A stretch of DNA of 52,751 nucleotides from Gluconacetobacter takamatsuzukensis (GCF_014174275.1 NZ_JABEQK010000017.1:1-52751), one strand, 5' to 3'; counted from the first letter of the stretch, positions 1 through 8,188 are shown. Program-made: numbers and translations. The notes: generated by a model not told the origin, from the sequence alone.

Positions 1-1
1 A

Positions 2-56
2 ATGCCAGCCTGGCCGCTCGGTTCCGCTACGCTTCACCTCCCGGCCAGGCTGGCAT
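2..56. repeat. 15-bp perfect inverted repeat at the window edge
   Basis: Positions 2-16 (ATGCCAGCCTGGCCG) are the exact reverse complement of positions 42-56, with a 25-base spacer. As RNA this is a strong G+C-rich hairpin. It sits 12 bases beyond the stop of the minus-strand small ORF, so it could be that gene's terminator, although no T-run follows on that strand. It could also be the end of a mobile element or a protein-binding palindrome. Only one copy is visible. Confidence 0.75.
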
Positions 57-68
57 CAGAAGCGCATA

Positions 69-224
69 TCAACTAACTATGAAACCGGACCAGTCATCGC
101 AGGCAGCCCAATCGATGACGTAAACTTGAGTTAGGTTCTCGTTCGCCCAATTCTCAAGATCGGTAATTAAGGCCTTATTCTCCGCCTTCTTCTCCGCTTG
201 AAGAAAGAAAAAACTGCTAGACAT
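69..224 (-). CDS. 51-aa hypothetical small acidic protein
   Basis: I do not recognise a family. A longer reading frame is open upstream to 377, but I place the start at the ATG at 224 because a clear ribosome binding site (AAGGAA) lies about 8 bases before it. The residues ahead of that ATG look like translated intergenic DNA. The product begins MSSSFFFLQAEKKAENKAL, a short aromatic stretch followed by a probable amphipathic helix rich in A, E and K. It ends in an aromatic, acidic tail (segment VYVIDWAACDDWSGF) with one Cys and two Trp. There is no signal peptide or membrane segment. It is an isolated gene at the left edge of an accessory region upstream of a defence system. Codon use is less G+C-biased than in the core genes to the right. 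Confidence 0.55.
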   Translation of the reverse strand: MSSSFFFLQAEKKAENKALITDLENWANENLTQVYVIDWAACDDWSGFIVS

Positions 225-680
225 GCTGTGATTCCTTGTCGAGACGCCCGCTCGCCCTAAAGCGTGATCACCGATCCTAGCTGGTCGCCTCCCAGCATCA
301 AGGGGGGGCGACACATTTGCGCTAGCGGTGCCCTTCGGCAGGTAAGAGGCGCATTGAGGCAAGCTGCCAGCCTTCAAACGGCCATTCCTGCCCGTCGGCT
401 AGCGCCGGATGCTGTCTTTGAGAACAACCGGTGTACGGTTGAAAGCTGCCATTTCGATGCAGGCGCAAGAATGGCAGCAATGTACCGAAAGGCGGGCTTT
501 AAAGGGCTATGGCATAGATGTTGTTCTCATCTGGTTCCGGCGCGGCCCGTCCGCCGAGATTCGAACCTCGACTGGATAGAATGCGTGCACAAGTCCGCTA
601 TCCGCCTTGTCAGGTAGAGCGTCGAATGATTCATGTCAGCTTTCGGGAAACTCTCCCAATCGCTTGGATGTCCGACATGA

Positions 681-701
681 GGCGACTACGGCCTGTCTGC
701 T
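681..701 (+). repeat. copy 1 of a 21-bp imperfect direct repeat
   Basis: Core GGCGACTACGGCCTGTCTGC. It matches the copy at 771-791 at 18 of 21 positions, exactly 90 bases downstream, and the distant copy at 7142-7162 also at 18 of 21. It lies outside any gene. Function unknown. Confidence 0.5.
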
Positions 702-770
702 GCCATTCACTGAGCGGACGGGCAATTGGCTATCGGGTAACCGTCATACCCGCGTAGGTGTCAGTAATGA

Positions 771-791
771 GGCGACTGCCGCCTGTCTGCC
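771..791 (+). repeat. copy 2 of the 21-bp imperfect direct repeat
   Basis: Core GGCGACTGCCGCCTGTCTGC. It matches the copy at 7142-7162 at 19 of 21 positions. A more diverged partial copy (GAGGCGACCGCTGCC) occurs near 1291-1305. Confidence 0.55.
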
Positions 792-833
792 AGACTTCCC
801 AGGAACCGCTGGGCAGCGCCACGCTCACCCCTC

Positions 834-1061
834 CTACGGTTTGCTGGCTTGTCTGGGAGAAAGACGATACGCGAATCTTTGCACGGTGCCCGACCGCCCC
901 TGGGGCGGAACATAGCCATAATACCGTCCATCGGTGCTAGGCAAGAAATTGAAAGCCTCGTGGCCCTCGCCACCGTCGGAAATCCAAGCATAGTTCCCGT
1001 CTACCGCATCTCCTTGATAATAGTCCGCCCATCCATGTTTTACCCAAATCACGTTCGCCAA
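834..1061 (-). pseudogene. truncated 5' end of a hypothetical protein gene
   Basis: A minus-strand frame starts with TTG at 1061 behind a good AGGAG site about 7 bases away. It encodes about 55 residues that look like real protein (MANVIWVKHGWADYY, then NFLPSTDGRYYGYVPP). After roughly residue 55 the text turns into low-quality sequence (SGTVQRFAYRLSPRQ) and stops after 75 residues. The neighbouring minus frame stays open across the same point (761-991), which fits a frameshift or a deletion junction. From memory, proteins opening with IWVKHGW and a YGYxPP motif are considerably longer, so I read this as the surviving 5' part of a broken gene. No function is assigned. Confidence 0.45.
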
Positions 1062-1430
1062 TTGATAGCTCCTAACCGCTCCTCAATTTATGTGCGAATT
1101 ATGTGCGGAAGATTTTCTCAACACCAGAGATCAGATGCTGTCCAGAAACGGTTTCGGTTGCGGAAACGTCTGCAATCGCCGTTTGCCCCACAAAATCGAC
1201 GTTCCGTTATCAGCCCAACTCGGTCAAGATACATCTTGCTGCTTATGCCCGTTCTGCGGAAAGCTCTTCATCGGTACGTATGTCCGCCAAGAGGCGACCG
1301 CTGCCAGTCCACTCTGTTTCCGTTGAACTGACCGGTGAAAATCTGGGGGAGATTCAGGTATATAAACAGCCAATAACGTGTTGCGGCATGGCTTTTCCAT
1401 TTTCTATAGATAGAATGTAGAAATTAAAAA

Positions 1431-2108
1431 ATGCGTGAAGAATCTGTGGTTACAATTCAATACGACCGATTATCAGGAGATTTTCAGTCGCCGGTTGGTG
1501 TCTTGTCTGAAGTGGACGAGAGCATATGTGTCCGGCTTAACCGCGAGTTGTCTGATATTCGCTCGTGGCTTCACGTAAAACGGAATCATGGACTATTTTC
1601 TCACCGGTTTTTGGTCGAACTGACTTTCAGCGCCCTGGACCAACGTTTTCCCTTACATGCGGTTTATGATGAGATTGGAAAACTCGAAGGGACTGACGAA
1701 CAACCCAGTATGACCAAGAAGCCCCGACAGATGAGAAAACCTCTAAAGGGTCTTTGGCACAAGCACTATTTTGGTCCCAACTTCATGATGCGTAATTTAA
1801 TTGATGAGACAGAAAGAATGGCAAAAGATGGCCGTTGGGATGCTATGTTTTCTCCTCACATCGGCAAATTCCTAAGTGAATTTATGCCGCAGGTATCACA
1901 TGAAATGGTGATGGGAGCTTTTCAAACCCGAGCGTGTGAAAGAAGAGTCACGGGAGAATTTCTCGTCTATGAGCGAAGGCCTGATGGCTCAAATTATTAT
2001 TTGACGCTCGGCATGCATGGTGATTGGGATGCCATTCGTACAAGAGTTGATGAATATAAGGAATTTGATGAGGGGACCCCGTGGCCTCATAACAATAGTC
2101 TCAAATAG
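1431..2108 (+). CDS. 225-aa orphan protein of unknown function, AT-rich
   Basis: A single clean reading frame opens with ATG after an A-rich stretch without an obvious ribosome binding site; a GTG at 1446 is a possible alternative start. The base composition is visibly more AT-rich than anything else in the window, with codons ending in A or T, which points to recent acquisition. The product is soluble, with no signal peptide or membrane helix. It has a charged middle (KKPRQMRKPLKGLWHKHYF, residues ~101-119) and a C-terminal half with FLVYERR and YYLTLGMHGDWDAI. I recognise no domain. It lies about 410 bases upstream of the Gabija genes on the same strand and may be an extra cargo or defence gene, but nothing in its sequence proves that. 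A weak hairpin follows the stop. Confidence 0.75.
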   Translation: MREESVVTIQYDRLSGDFQSPVGVLSEVDESICVRLNRELSDIRSWLHVKRNHGLFSHRFLVELTFSALDQRFPLHAVYDEIGKLEGTDEQPSMTKKPRQMRKPLKGLWHKHYFGPNFMMRNLIDETERMAKDGRWDAMFSPHIGKFLSEFMPQVSHEMVMGAFQTRACERRVTGEFLVYERRPDGSNYYLTLGMHGDWDAIRTRVDEYKEFDEGTPWPHNNSLK

Positions 2109-2518
2109 GATCGACCACGCGAAAGCGCGTTTTATGTAAGCTTTTGGTGAACACTTGCCGAACCATCAATCAACACCCGTCAAGCCCAAATTTAGGATGT
2201 TGCCTCTTCATGAACTAGACAGCGATTAGAGAAGACCAACCTTCGCACGTCGCGCGTTTATGTTCGCTTACTGGAAACAAGAACCAGCCTGCTAGGTCTG
2301 AAAAGAGGGCGCAAACCGACAATTACGCGCAATAATGAGACAATCAGGTAAACTGGCAAATCTGGCCGACAGCGGTATGTCTGTTCTGCTTCATCCTACT
2401 CTATCTCGCTCTGGCTGGCGGAGGGGGGGCGCCGTTGATAGGTTGAACGAAGTGGATGCATTCGATGTGACCAAAGCTTGGGCGCTAGGATTGCGCGCAT
2501 TGAATAAAGGGGATTGTC
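2109..2518. other. intergenic stretch ahead of Gabija
   Basis: About 410 bases. It starts with a small terminator-like hairpin (2117-2134) and must carry the promoter for the Gabija pair. A 93-codon frame (2335-2616) overlaps the gajA start in another frame and has no supporting signal. I see no other structure. Confidence 0.5.
2117..2134 (+). terminator. weak intrinsic terminator after the orphan gene
   Basis: ACGCG-AAAG-CGCGT followed by TTT: a 5-bp stem with a stable tetraloop and a short T-run, just after the stop codon at 2108. The stem is short, so termination may be partial. Confidence 0.45.
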
Positions 2519-4462
2519 TTGAAGTTGGTGAAGTTAAGACTGTCGAATTTCCGCTGCTTCGGACCGGAAGCCACAGAGATTTCGCTCGCAGATACCACCT
2601 TCATCCTCGGCCCTAATGGCTCAGGCAAGACGGCGGTCCTTCAGGCGCTCGGAAGAATGTTCAGTCTCGACCCAGCGCAGCGTAAGATTCGGACGTCGGA
2701 TTTCCACATCGCAGCGGATGAAGACCCGGAGAACGCTCCTTCGACGCGAGATCTGTGGATTGAGGCGGACTTTGAGTTCCCCGAGTTGGCCGATGCGGGT
2801 GAGGCGGAAGAAGGCACGATGCCCGCCGTCGCAGGCAACTTCTCCCATCTCCAGATGGAAACAGATGACGCGTCGGTTCGAATGCGCTTCCGCCTTCATG
2901 CCTGCCTCGACGAGGACGGGGACATCGAAGAGAGCTTCACCCATGTCACGCAGGTCGATGATGACGGAATTCCAACCGTCCAAGGCAGGGTTTCCAAGCA
3001 GGACCGCGCCGCAGTGCAGGTCCATTACCTGCCGGCCCGGCGCAATCCGGCAGACCATATCTCTTACGCCGCCAACGCTCTGCTCGGCCGTGCCCTTCGT
3101 GCCGCCAACTGGTCGGCGGAGCGCCAGACGATCTCGGCACTCACGGAGCAGATCAGCGCAGCGCTCGTCAGCAACGCGTCGGTTAAAGGGATCGGCGACG
3201 AGGTCACCAAGCTCTGGGAGTCGCTCCACAAGGGAAAGTTTTACGCCAACCCGACCTTGTCGTTCGCGCAGAGCGAAGTCGAAAATCTGCTGCGGCACCT
3301 CAGCCTGAGCTTCGCGCCCGGTCACGATACTCCGCAGGTCGATTTCTCCCGGCTGAGCGACGGGCAGCAATCCCTGCTGTACATTACGCTCGTCCTCGCG
3401 ATGCGGGCCGTCGGCAGCGCGGTGCTTGCCGGCGACACCGATGCATTCGACATCGACAAGCTGCGCCCACCGCTTTTCACACTTGTCGCGGTCGAAGAGC
3501 CCGAGAACAGCCTTTCCCCGCACTATCTTGGCCGTGTCCTGCGGACGCTGAGCGAGTTCGCGGAAGACGGCGATGCACAAGCCGTCATCGCGACCCATGC
3601 TCCGTCGCTGCTGCGCCGCGTCGAACCGGAGAGCATCCGCTACCTGCGCCTCGACGAGGAGCGGCGCACCACGGTGTCACGGATCACGATGCCAAGCGGG
3701 GCCGATGCGAACAAATATGTTCGCGAAGCGATCCAGGCTTTCCCCGAACTCTACTTCGCGAGACTGCTGATCTTGGGCGAGGGAGACAGCGAGGAAGTGG
3801 TATTGCCGCGCCTGCTCGCTGCGCGCGGGATTTTGGCCGACGATGCTTCAATCTCGGTCGTTCCGCTGGGCGGACGCCATGTGAACCATTTCTGGCGCCT
3901 GCTGAGCGATCTGGGCATTCCCTTCGTAACGTTGCTGGATCTTGATCTCGCACGCCATCAGGGCGGTTGGGGCCGGATTAAATATGCGGCCAAGCAGCTG
4001 TTGCGATTCGAGGACGATCTCGTGAATTTCGACAGGGGGGATGCTGACGCCATTCCCAAATGGGATAGCGAGCAGGGGCTGATGATCAAGGACGATGGTT
4101 GGATCGCCAAGCTGGAAAAGAATGCGGTGTTCTTTTCCTCTCCGCTCGACCTCGACTTCATGATGATCGAGGCGTTTCCCGAAGCCTATGGCCTGACCGA
4201 TGCCGAACTCGAGGATCCCGACGACGGCACGATCGACGCTGTGCTCGGCAAGTCCCACGACGCAATCGGTGGTCAATATGACGATGCCCAGCAGCAGCTG
4301 TTTGTGGCGTATCAGGAACGCTTCAAGCTCGGCAGCAAGCCGAGTTGGCACATCCAAGCGATGGCGAAGCTCAACGACGACGCGCTGCTCGAAGACATGC
4401 CCAAGGTTCTTGACCGGATGTTTGACCTTATCGAGGAGAAGCTCGCGGAATTGCCGGAATGA
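2519..4462 (+). CDS. gajA: Gabija anti-phage protein GajA (OLD-family ATPase/TOPRIM nuclease)
   Basis: This is the DNA-nicking half of a Gabija defence system. The 647-residue protein has an SMC/RecF-type ATPase split around a middle segment. Walker A GPNGSGKT is at residues 31-38, the ABC signature-like LSDGQQS at ~278, Walker B LVAVEEPENSLSP at ~322 and an H-loop ATHAPS at ~358. A C-terminal TOPRIM nuclease domain follows, with LILGEGDSEE (~418) supplying the catalytic Glu and LLDLDLA (~471) the metal-binding Asp pair. Characterised GajA proteins form tetramers that nick specific DNA and are inhibited by nucleotides; that is family knowledge. The start is TTG at 2519, chosen because AAAGGGGA lies just upstream and the protein opens with the canonical MKLVKLRLSNFRCFG. 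The stop overlaps the next start as ATGA, so both proteins are translationally coupled. It is longer than the type member (about 580 residues). Confidence 0.88.
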   Translation: MKLVKLRLSNFRCFGPEATEISLADTTFILGPNGSGKTAVLQALGRMFSLDPAQRKIRTSDFHIAADEDPENAPSTRDLWIEADFEFPELADAGEAEEGTMPAVAGNFSHLQMETDDASVRMRFRLHACLDEDGDIEESFTHVTQVDDDGIPTVQGRVSKQDRAAVQVHYLPARRNPADHISYAANALLGRALRAANWSAERQTISALTEQISAALVSNASVKGIGDEVTKLWESLHKGKFYANPTLSFAQSEVENLLRHLSLSFAPGHDTPQVDFSRLSDGQQSLLYITLVLAMRAVGSAVLAGDTDAFDIDKLRPPLFTLVAVEEPENSLSPHYLGRVLRTLSEFAEDGDAQAVIATHAPSLLRRVEPESIRYLRLDEERRTTVSRITMPSGADANKYVREAIQAFPELYFARLLILGEGDSEEVVLPRLLAARGILADDASISVVPLGGRHVNHFWRLLSDLGIPFVTLLDLDLARHQGGWGRIKYAAKQLLRFEDDLVNFDRGDADAIPKWDSEQGLMIKDDGWIAKLEKNAVFFSSPLDLDFMMIEAFPEAYGLTDAELEDPDDGTIDAVLGKSHDAIGGQYDDAQQQLFVAYQERFKLGSKPSWHIQAMAKLNDDALLEDMPKVLDRMFDLIEEKLAELPE

Positions 4463-6108
4463 TTTCCATTGCGCGCTGGGTGCCATCCGAAGGCCTGGTC
4501 CTGGAGCCGAACGCGCTGGAAGCGGCGAAGGAGACGGCCCGCAATCTCGCGCTTACTGCCGGCCCCGGTGCCGGCAAGACCGAGATGCTCGCCCAGCGCG
4601 CCGACTTCCTGCTGCGCACCGCGACCTGCCGCTATCCGCGCCGGATCCTCGCCATTTCTTTCAAGGTCGACGCGGCCCAGAATCTGCGAGCCCGAGTACG
4701 ACGGCGCTGCGGCCCAGATCTCGCGGCGCGGCTGGACAGCTATACCTTTCACGCCTTCGCGAAGCGTCTGATCGACCAATTCCGCCCGGTGCTAAAGGGC
4801 GCGAACGCGCTCGACCAGGACTACTCAATCGGCCAGCGGCGCGTTCAGCGAACATCGATCACCTTTGCCGACATGGTGCCGCTCGCCCAGACGATCATCG
4901 AGAATAGTCGCATCGCCCGCGACGCCGTTAGGCAGACCTACAGCCATGTCTTTCTGGACGAGTTCCAAGACTGCACAGCCGATCAATATGCGCTCATTAC
5001 CGCCTGCTTCGGCGGATCCAAATGTCTGCTGACCGCCGTCGGCGATACCAAACAGAGCATCATGGGCTGGGCCGGCGCGCTTGAAGGCATTTTCCAGACG
5101 TTCGCGGACGACTTTGCTGCACACCCGCTCAATCTCTACCAGAATTTCCGTTCCGCGCCGACTCTGCGCCGGATGCAGAATGCGATGGTGCGGGTGATGG
5201 ACCCGCCTGCCGCCTTGGACGATGCCGACATCGTCGGGGACGAAGGGGCGATCGCTATCCTCAATTTTGCGGACGACGAAGAAGAGGCCGACGGCATCGC
5301 GGCCCGGGTTCAGCAACTCGCCGACAATGACGGCGTTTCCCTGTCGGAGATCGCCATCCTCGTCAGCAAGCAGCAGCAGCTATATTGCCAAAAGCTGATT
5401 GCGGCCTTCGACGCCCACGGCATTGCCTATCGGGAAGAGGACTCAACTCAAAATCTGGCTTCGGAGCCCGCGGCGCGCCTCATCGTGGACTTTCTCCTGG
5501 TCACGAGCAGCCCCCGGCAGCCGGGAGCGCATCGCCGCCTTCTGGATCTCGTCGTTTTCAACCAAGGGGTCGACGAGGAACGCGAGTATCAGCTTCGCTC
5601 GAAGTGGAACCGGCTGCTCGGCGAGACGCGCAAGGCAATCGCGACCGGCAAGATCAATCTGGCACACAAGCCGGATCTCGAAAAGCTGGTGGAGACACTG
5701 CTTGACACGGTCGGCAGCGAAGACATCGTAGCGATGTCCTCGGCATATGCGCAAGGGGACATGCTGGCGACCTGCATCGTCGAAACCGTGGATCGTGCGC
5801 ACGAGTTGCTGTCCGGCGGAGCAGATCCAGCCACAGCGCTCTCGTCCTTTTCAGGAGACCGCGCAGTACGCATCATGTCGATCCACAAAAGCAAGGGACT
5901 CGAATTCGATACGGTGTTCATGCTTGGCGTCGAGGAGGAAACCTTCTGGGGAAAGCAGGCGGACGAGCGTTCGGCGTTCTTCGTCGGCATATCCCGCGCT
6001 AAGCTCCGCCTGTTCCTCACGGTCTGCGAGAAGCGCTCCAGACCCACGGGCGCTAGACGCTGGACCGTTACACGGCGACCCCATGAGGAGTTCCTAAGCT
6101 ATGTTTGA
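4459..6108 (+). CDS. gajB: Gabija anti-phage protein GajB (UvrD/Rep-like helicase)
   Basis: This is the superfamily 1 helicase partner of GajA. The 549-residue protein carries the UvrD motif series in order: motif I AGPGAGKT (residues 34-41), motif II FLDEFQD (~165), motif III VGDTKQSIMGWAG (~194), a QNFRS motif IV region (~228), the SIHKSKGLEFDTV motif (~474) and VGISRAK motif VI (~510). All catalytic elements are present, so the enzyme should be active. GajB is thought to sense DNA ends or consume nucleotides and so activate the GajA nuclease. The gene starts at the ATG inside the gajA stop (4-base ATGA overlap), which is typical of this pair. OLD nuclease plus UvrD helicase in this order and spacing is diagnostic of Gabija; a generic RecB-like repair pair is less likely. 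Confidence 0.88.
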   Translation: MISIARWVPSEGLVLEPNALEAAKETARNLALTAGPGAGKTEMLAQRADFLLRTATCRYPRRILAISFKVDAAQNLRARVRRRCGPDLAARLDSYTFHAFAKRLIDQFRPVLKGANALDQDYSIGQRRVQRTSITFADMVPLAQTIIENSRIARDAVRQTYSHVFLDEFQDCTADQYALITACFGGSKCLLTAVGDTKQSIMGWAGALEGIFQTFADDFAAHPLNLYQNFRSAPTLRRMQNAMVRVMDPPAALDDADIVGDEGAIAILNFADDEEEADGIAARVQQLADNDGVSLSEIAILVSKQQQLYCQKLIAAFDAHGIAYREEDSTQNLASEPAARLIVDFLLVTSSPRQPGAHRRLLDLVVFNQGVDEEREYQLRSKWNRLLGETRKAIATGKINLAHKPDLEKLVETLLDTVGSEDIVAMSSAYAQGDMLATCIVETVDRAHELLSGGADPATALSSFSGDRAVRIMSIHKSKGLEFDTVFMLGVEEETFWGKQADERSAFFVGISRAKLRLFLTVCEKRSRPTGARRWTVTRRPHEEFLSYV

Positions 6109-6475
6109 TCGCACGGCACGGGGGCTTGCGGCCTGCACAGTCGCCCCCCTGCGGACGTTCGCCAGTCTTTCTTGATGGATGGCAGCTTAGCGCGCGTTTG
6201 CTCGCCACAAGCTGACTGTTCGGAACGTTCGACAGCCCGACCTTGCAGAAAGGGCTTTAGCGAATCTATGGTTGAGCGTTGTCAGCGTAGCCGGACGCTC
6301 TACCTGTCGTAGTGCCGAACGGCAGGAATGTCCCAAACGCGTTCTATCGCGGTTCGCCTAACAACGTCGGCTTTCGGGCAACCGCCATCACCACTTTGAT
6401 GTCTTACTTGAGGGCGGAAGCTGCCGTGACGTGGCCTGATCCGACCCCCAGCCCAGGGCAACCCCCGCACGCCGT
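6109..6475. other. intergenic stretch downstream of Gabija
   Basis: About 370 bases between the stop of gajB and the stop of the convergent cupin gene. I see no strong terminator or gene. A short string near 6370-6386 (GTCGGCTTTCGGGCAAC) resembles one near 635-651 (15 of 17 identical), again linking this area to the DNA left of Gabija. Confidence 0.45.
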
Positions 6476-7018
6476 TCAGACGGGTATGTCGCGGCCGTGT
6501 GTCAGAAGCGGCGTAGGTTGTGGCTGCCCTTCGTAATAATCGGCTTCGCGCAGGAAGCCGTGGCGATCGAGGCCATCGATCACGAGCGCGCCGCTGTCGG
6601 GATAGGTGCAGACGTCGGCGGGCGGCTCGGCGCCTATCGCGAGGTAGACCAGGTCGCCCGTGCTGTCCGGGGTCGCGGGGTTGGCGATCTGATGGGCGAT
6701 TCCCGTGTCGGCCGGACAGGAAATGCAGTCTCCGGGGCCGATCTCATGTACGCGATCGCCATAGCGAAATAGACCTTGCCCTTCGAGCACGACGAAGATC
6801 TCGTCGGCCTGAAGATGCGTGTGCGCTGGACACGCGCTGTGGCCGGGGGGCACCCGCACGGCCCGCATGCCGAGACGGCCCATCCCGAAACGCCCAGGCC
6901 CCGCCTCCTTCATCGCAGGCGTCAGCGCGCGCCGGAAATGCGTCCAGGCGGCGGGCACGTCGGCGGCGATTTCCGGCGCCGTGTGCATGTTGACGATCGT
7001 CGGTGCTTTCTCGACCAT
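6476..7018 (-). CDS. cupin-domain protein
   Basis: A 180-residue single-domain cupin. Cupin motif 1 is visible as HTHLQADEIFVVLEGQG (residues ~66-82), with the metal-binding His-x-His and Glu. Motif 2, GPGDCISCPADTGIAH (~94-109), has the second-motif His. An acidic Asp/Pro segment follows, and the C-terminus is rich in aromatic and His residues. The start is ATG at 7018, preceded by AGAGGA; a longer open frame runs to 7345 but overlaps the araC gene and has no binding site. Cupins of this size bind a divalent metal and act as small-molecule oxygenases, isomerases or sensors; the substrate cannot be read from sequence. It lies downstream of an AraC regulator on the same strand, 190 bases away. 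Confidence 0.8.
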   Translation of the reverse strand: MVEKAPTIVNMHTAPEIAADVPAAWTHFRRALTPAMKEAGPGRFGMGRLGMRAVRVPPGHSACPAHTHLQADEIFVVLEGQGLFRYGDRVHEIGPGDCISCPADTGIAHQIANPATPDSTGDLVYLAIGAEPPADVCTYPDSGALVIDGLDRHGFLREADYYEGQPQPTPLLTHGRDIPV

Positions 7019-7141
7019 GTTGTCCTCTCGTATCCGCGCCAGACAAGCGCGGGCTGCTCTTCCGGCATGGACGCCGCAATCACCATGTTTGATGTCTGCT
7101 GTCGGGTCGTGCAAGTCACCGCGCCCTATGCCGGGGATGAC

Positions 7142-7162
7142 GGCGACTACCGTCTGTCTGCC
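7142..7162 (+). repeat. copy 3 of the 21-bp repeat, upstream of the cupin gene
   Basis: Core GGCGACTACCGTCTGTCTGC, 19 of 21 identical to 771-791. It lies in the 190-base gap between the araC stop and the cupin start, where the cupin promoter should be. It may be a regulator-binding site or just a dispersed repeat of the donor genome. Confidence 0.5.
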
Positions 7163-7208
7163 AAGCGTCATCAAACAGGTAGGTGACCTGGGGAGCGGGA
7201 TTTTCGCT

Positions 7209-8120
7209 TCAAGCTTGGGCCGTTTCCCCAAGATGCTCCCGCGTCCACTTGGCCTCTTCAATGGGGCTGCGACGGAAATGGCGCTTGAAGTCTCGGCTGA
7301 ACTGGGCGGGGCTGGCATAGCCGACTTCGGCGGCAATAACGGCAAGCGATCCCTGACGCCGTGCGATCATCAGCCTGGCTTCGTGCAGCCGCAGGGCCTT
7401 GATATATTGGATCGGGGTATTCCCGGTAAGGAGCTTGAAGCCGGCGTGATAGGAAGGAACGCTCATACCGGCCGCTGCCGCAAGTTCCGGTACCGATAAT
7501 CCTTCATTGTAGCGTTCGCGGATCAGTGACAGGCTTTGCACGATCCTGCCTGTCGTTTCATTGCGACGCAGCGCTGCCATCAGCGCGCCCCCCTGAGGGC
7601 CTGCCAGGACGCGATAATGCAACTCACGCAGCAGCCCCGGACCGAGAATGGCGAGTTCCTGTGGATGATGGAGCGCATGAAGCAGGCGTTGGAGCACATC
7701 GACAATGGTCGGTACCATCCGACTTGAAACCAGGCTTCTCGCCCGCACTCTTTCGGCATGATCGACCTGCTCCTCCAATGTAGCCGCTATTTCAGCGGCA
7801 AGATGCAGGTCGAAATCGAAGTAGATGGCGAGCAGAGGCTGACCGGGACTGGCCTGTGAGGCCATTCGAAAAGGCACCGGGACCGAAACGGCAAGATAAT
7901 GGTCGGCGTCATATCGGTAGATTTCGCCATCGAGGAAGCCCTGCTTGGACCCTTGCAATACGAAGACCGCACCGGGGCGATAAAGGACCGGCACATCTTC
8001 GAGGACGGTCTCGGAACGCAGGATCCGAATATTCGGCAACGGCGTGGCGTTGTAGCCAGGTCGCGGTGCGAGTTCGGCGGCCAGCGCGAGAAGCGGAGAG
8101 GATATGGGTGGAGAATTCAT
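7209..8120 (-). CDS. AraC-family transcriptional regulator
   Basis: A 303-residue regulator with an N-terminal AraC_N-type domain (about residues 20-180, including GYNATPLPNIRILRSE and YRPGAVFVLQGSKQGF). The C-terminal double helix-turn-helix runs from about 200 to 295 (LSVPELAAAAGMSVPSYHAGFK, split here as LSVPELAAAAGMS and VPSYHAGFK, then LAVIAAEVGYASPAQFSRDFK as LAVIAAEVGYASPA and QFSRDFK). The start is taken as ATG at 8120; an in-frame TTG at 8132 is possible, and neither has a strong binding site. It is transcribed divergently from the SDR gene at 8189, with under 70 bases between, the usual layout for a regulator and its target. The ligand is unknown; an aldehyde or alcohol handled by the SDR is a reasonable guess. 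Confidence 0.85.
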   Translation of the reverse strand: MNSPPISSPLLALAAELAPRPGYNATPLPNIRILRSETVLEDVPVLYRPGAVFVLQGSKQGFLDGEIYRYDADHYLAVSVPVPFRMASQASPGQPLLAIYFDFDLHLAAEIAATLEEQVDHAERVRARSLVSSRMVPTIVDVLQRLLHALHHPQELAILGPGLLRELHYRVLAGPQGGALMAALRRNETTGRIVQSLSLIRERYNEGLSVPELAAAAGMSVPSYHAGFKLLTGNTPIQYIKALRLHEARLMIARRQGSLAVIAAEVGYASPAQFSRDFKRHFRRSPIEEAKWTREHLGETAQA

Positions 8121-8188
8121 AGGATCGAGCAAGAAGATTAGAGGAACTGCGATAGAGAACGTACCAAGGTGATATTATTGGTCAAGGC

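Larger units (their letters stand above)
225..1430. other. gene-poor accessory DNA with a gene relic and short repeats
   Basis: About 1.2 kb without a convincing intact gene. The open frames here lack binding sites and overlap each other on both strands. Two near-identical direct repeats (681-701 and 771-791) and a truncated minus-strand gene (834-1061) are annotated separately. A tRNA-T-arm-like string lies near 550-570 on the minus strand but cannot be completed to a cloverleaf. The composition and broken content fit a decayed, horizontally acquired segment. Confidence 0.6.

Noticed and set aside
545-620. tRNA-like string on the minus strand (GGTTCGAATC flanked by GCTCTACC-like bases)
   Set aside because: The T-loop is present but the T-stem only pairs with an 8-base loop, no acceptor stem closes, and no anticodon arm forms. 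At best it is a tRNA 3' relic or attachment-site scar; not annotated as RNA.
1090-1326. 78-codon Cys-rich frame that looks zinc-finger-like
   Set aside because: No ribosome binding site, no recognisable spacing of Cys pairs, and it lies in decayed DNA with overlapping frames on both strands.
2335-2616. 93-codon frame overlapping the gajA start
   Set aside because: It runs through the first 100 bases of gajA in another frame, has no binding site, and its text is not protein-like. The TTG start of gajA has better support.
2621-3598. Long minus-strand frame of 325 codons inside gajA
   Set aside because: Mirror frame of a high-GC coding gene; the plus-strand frame carries all ATPase motifs.
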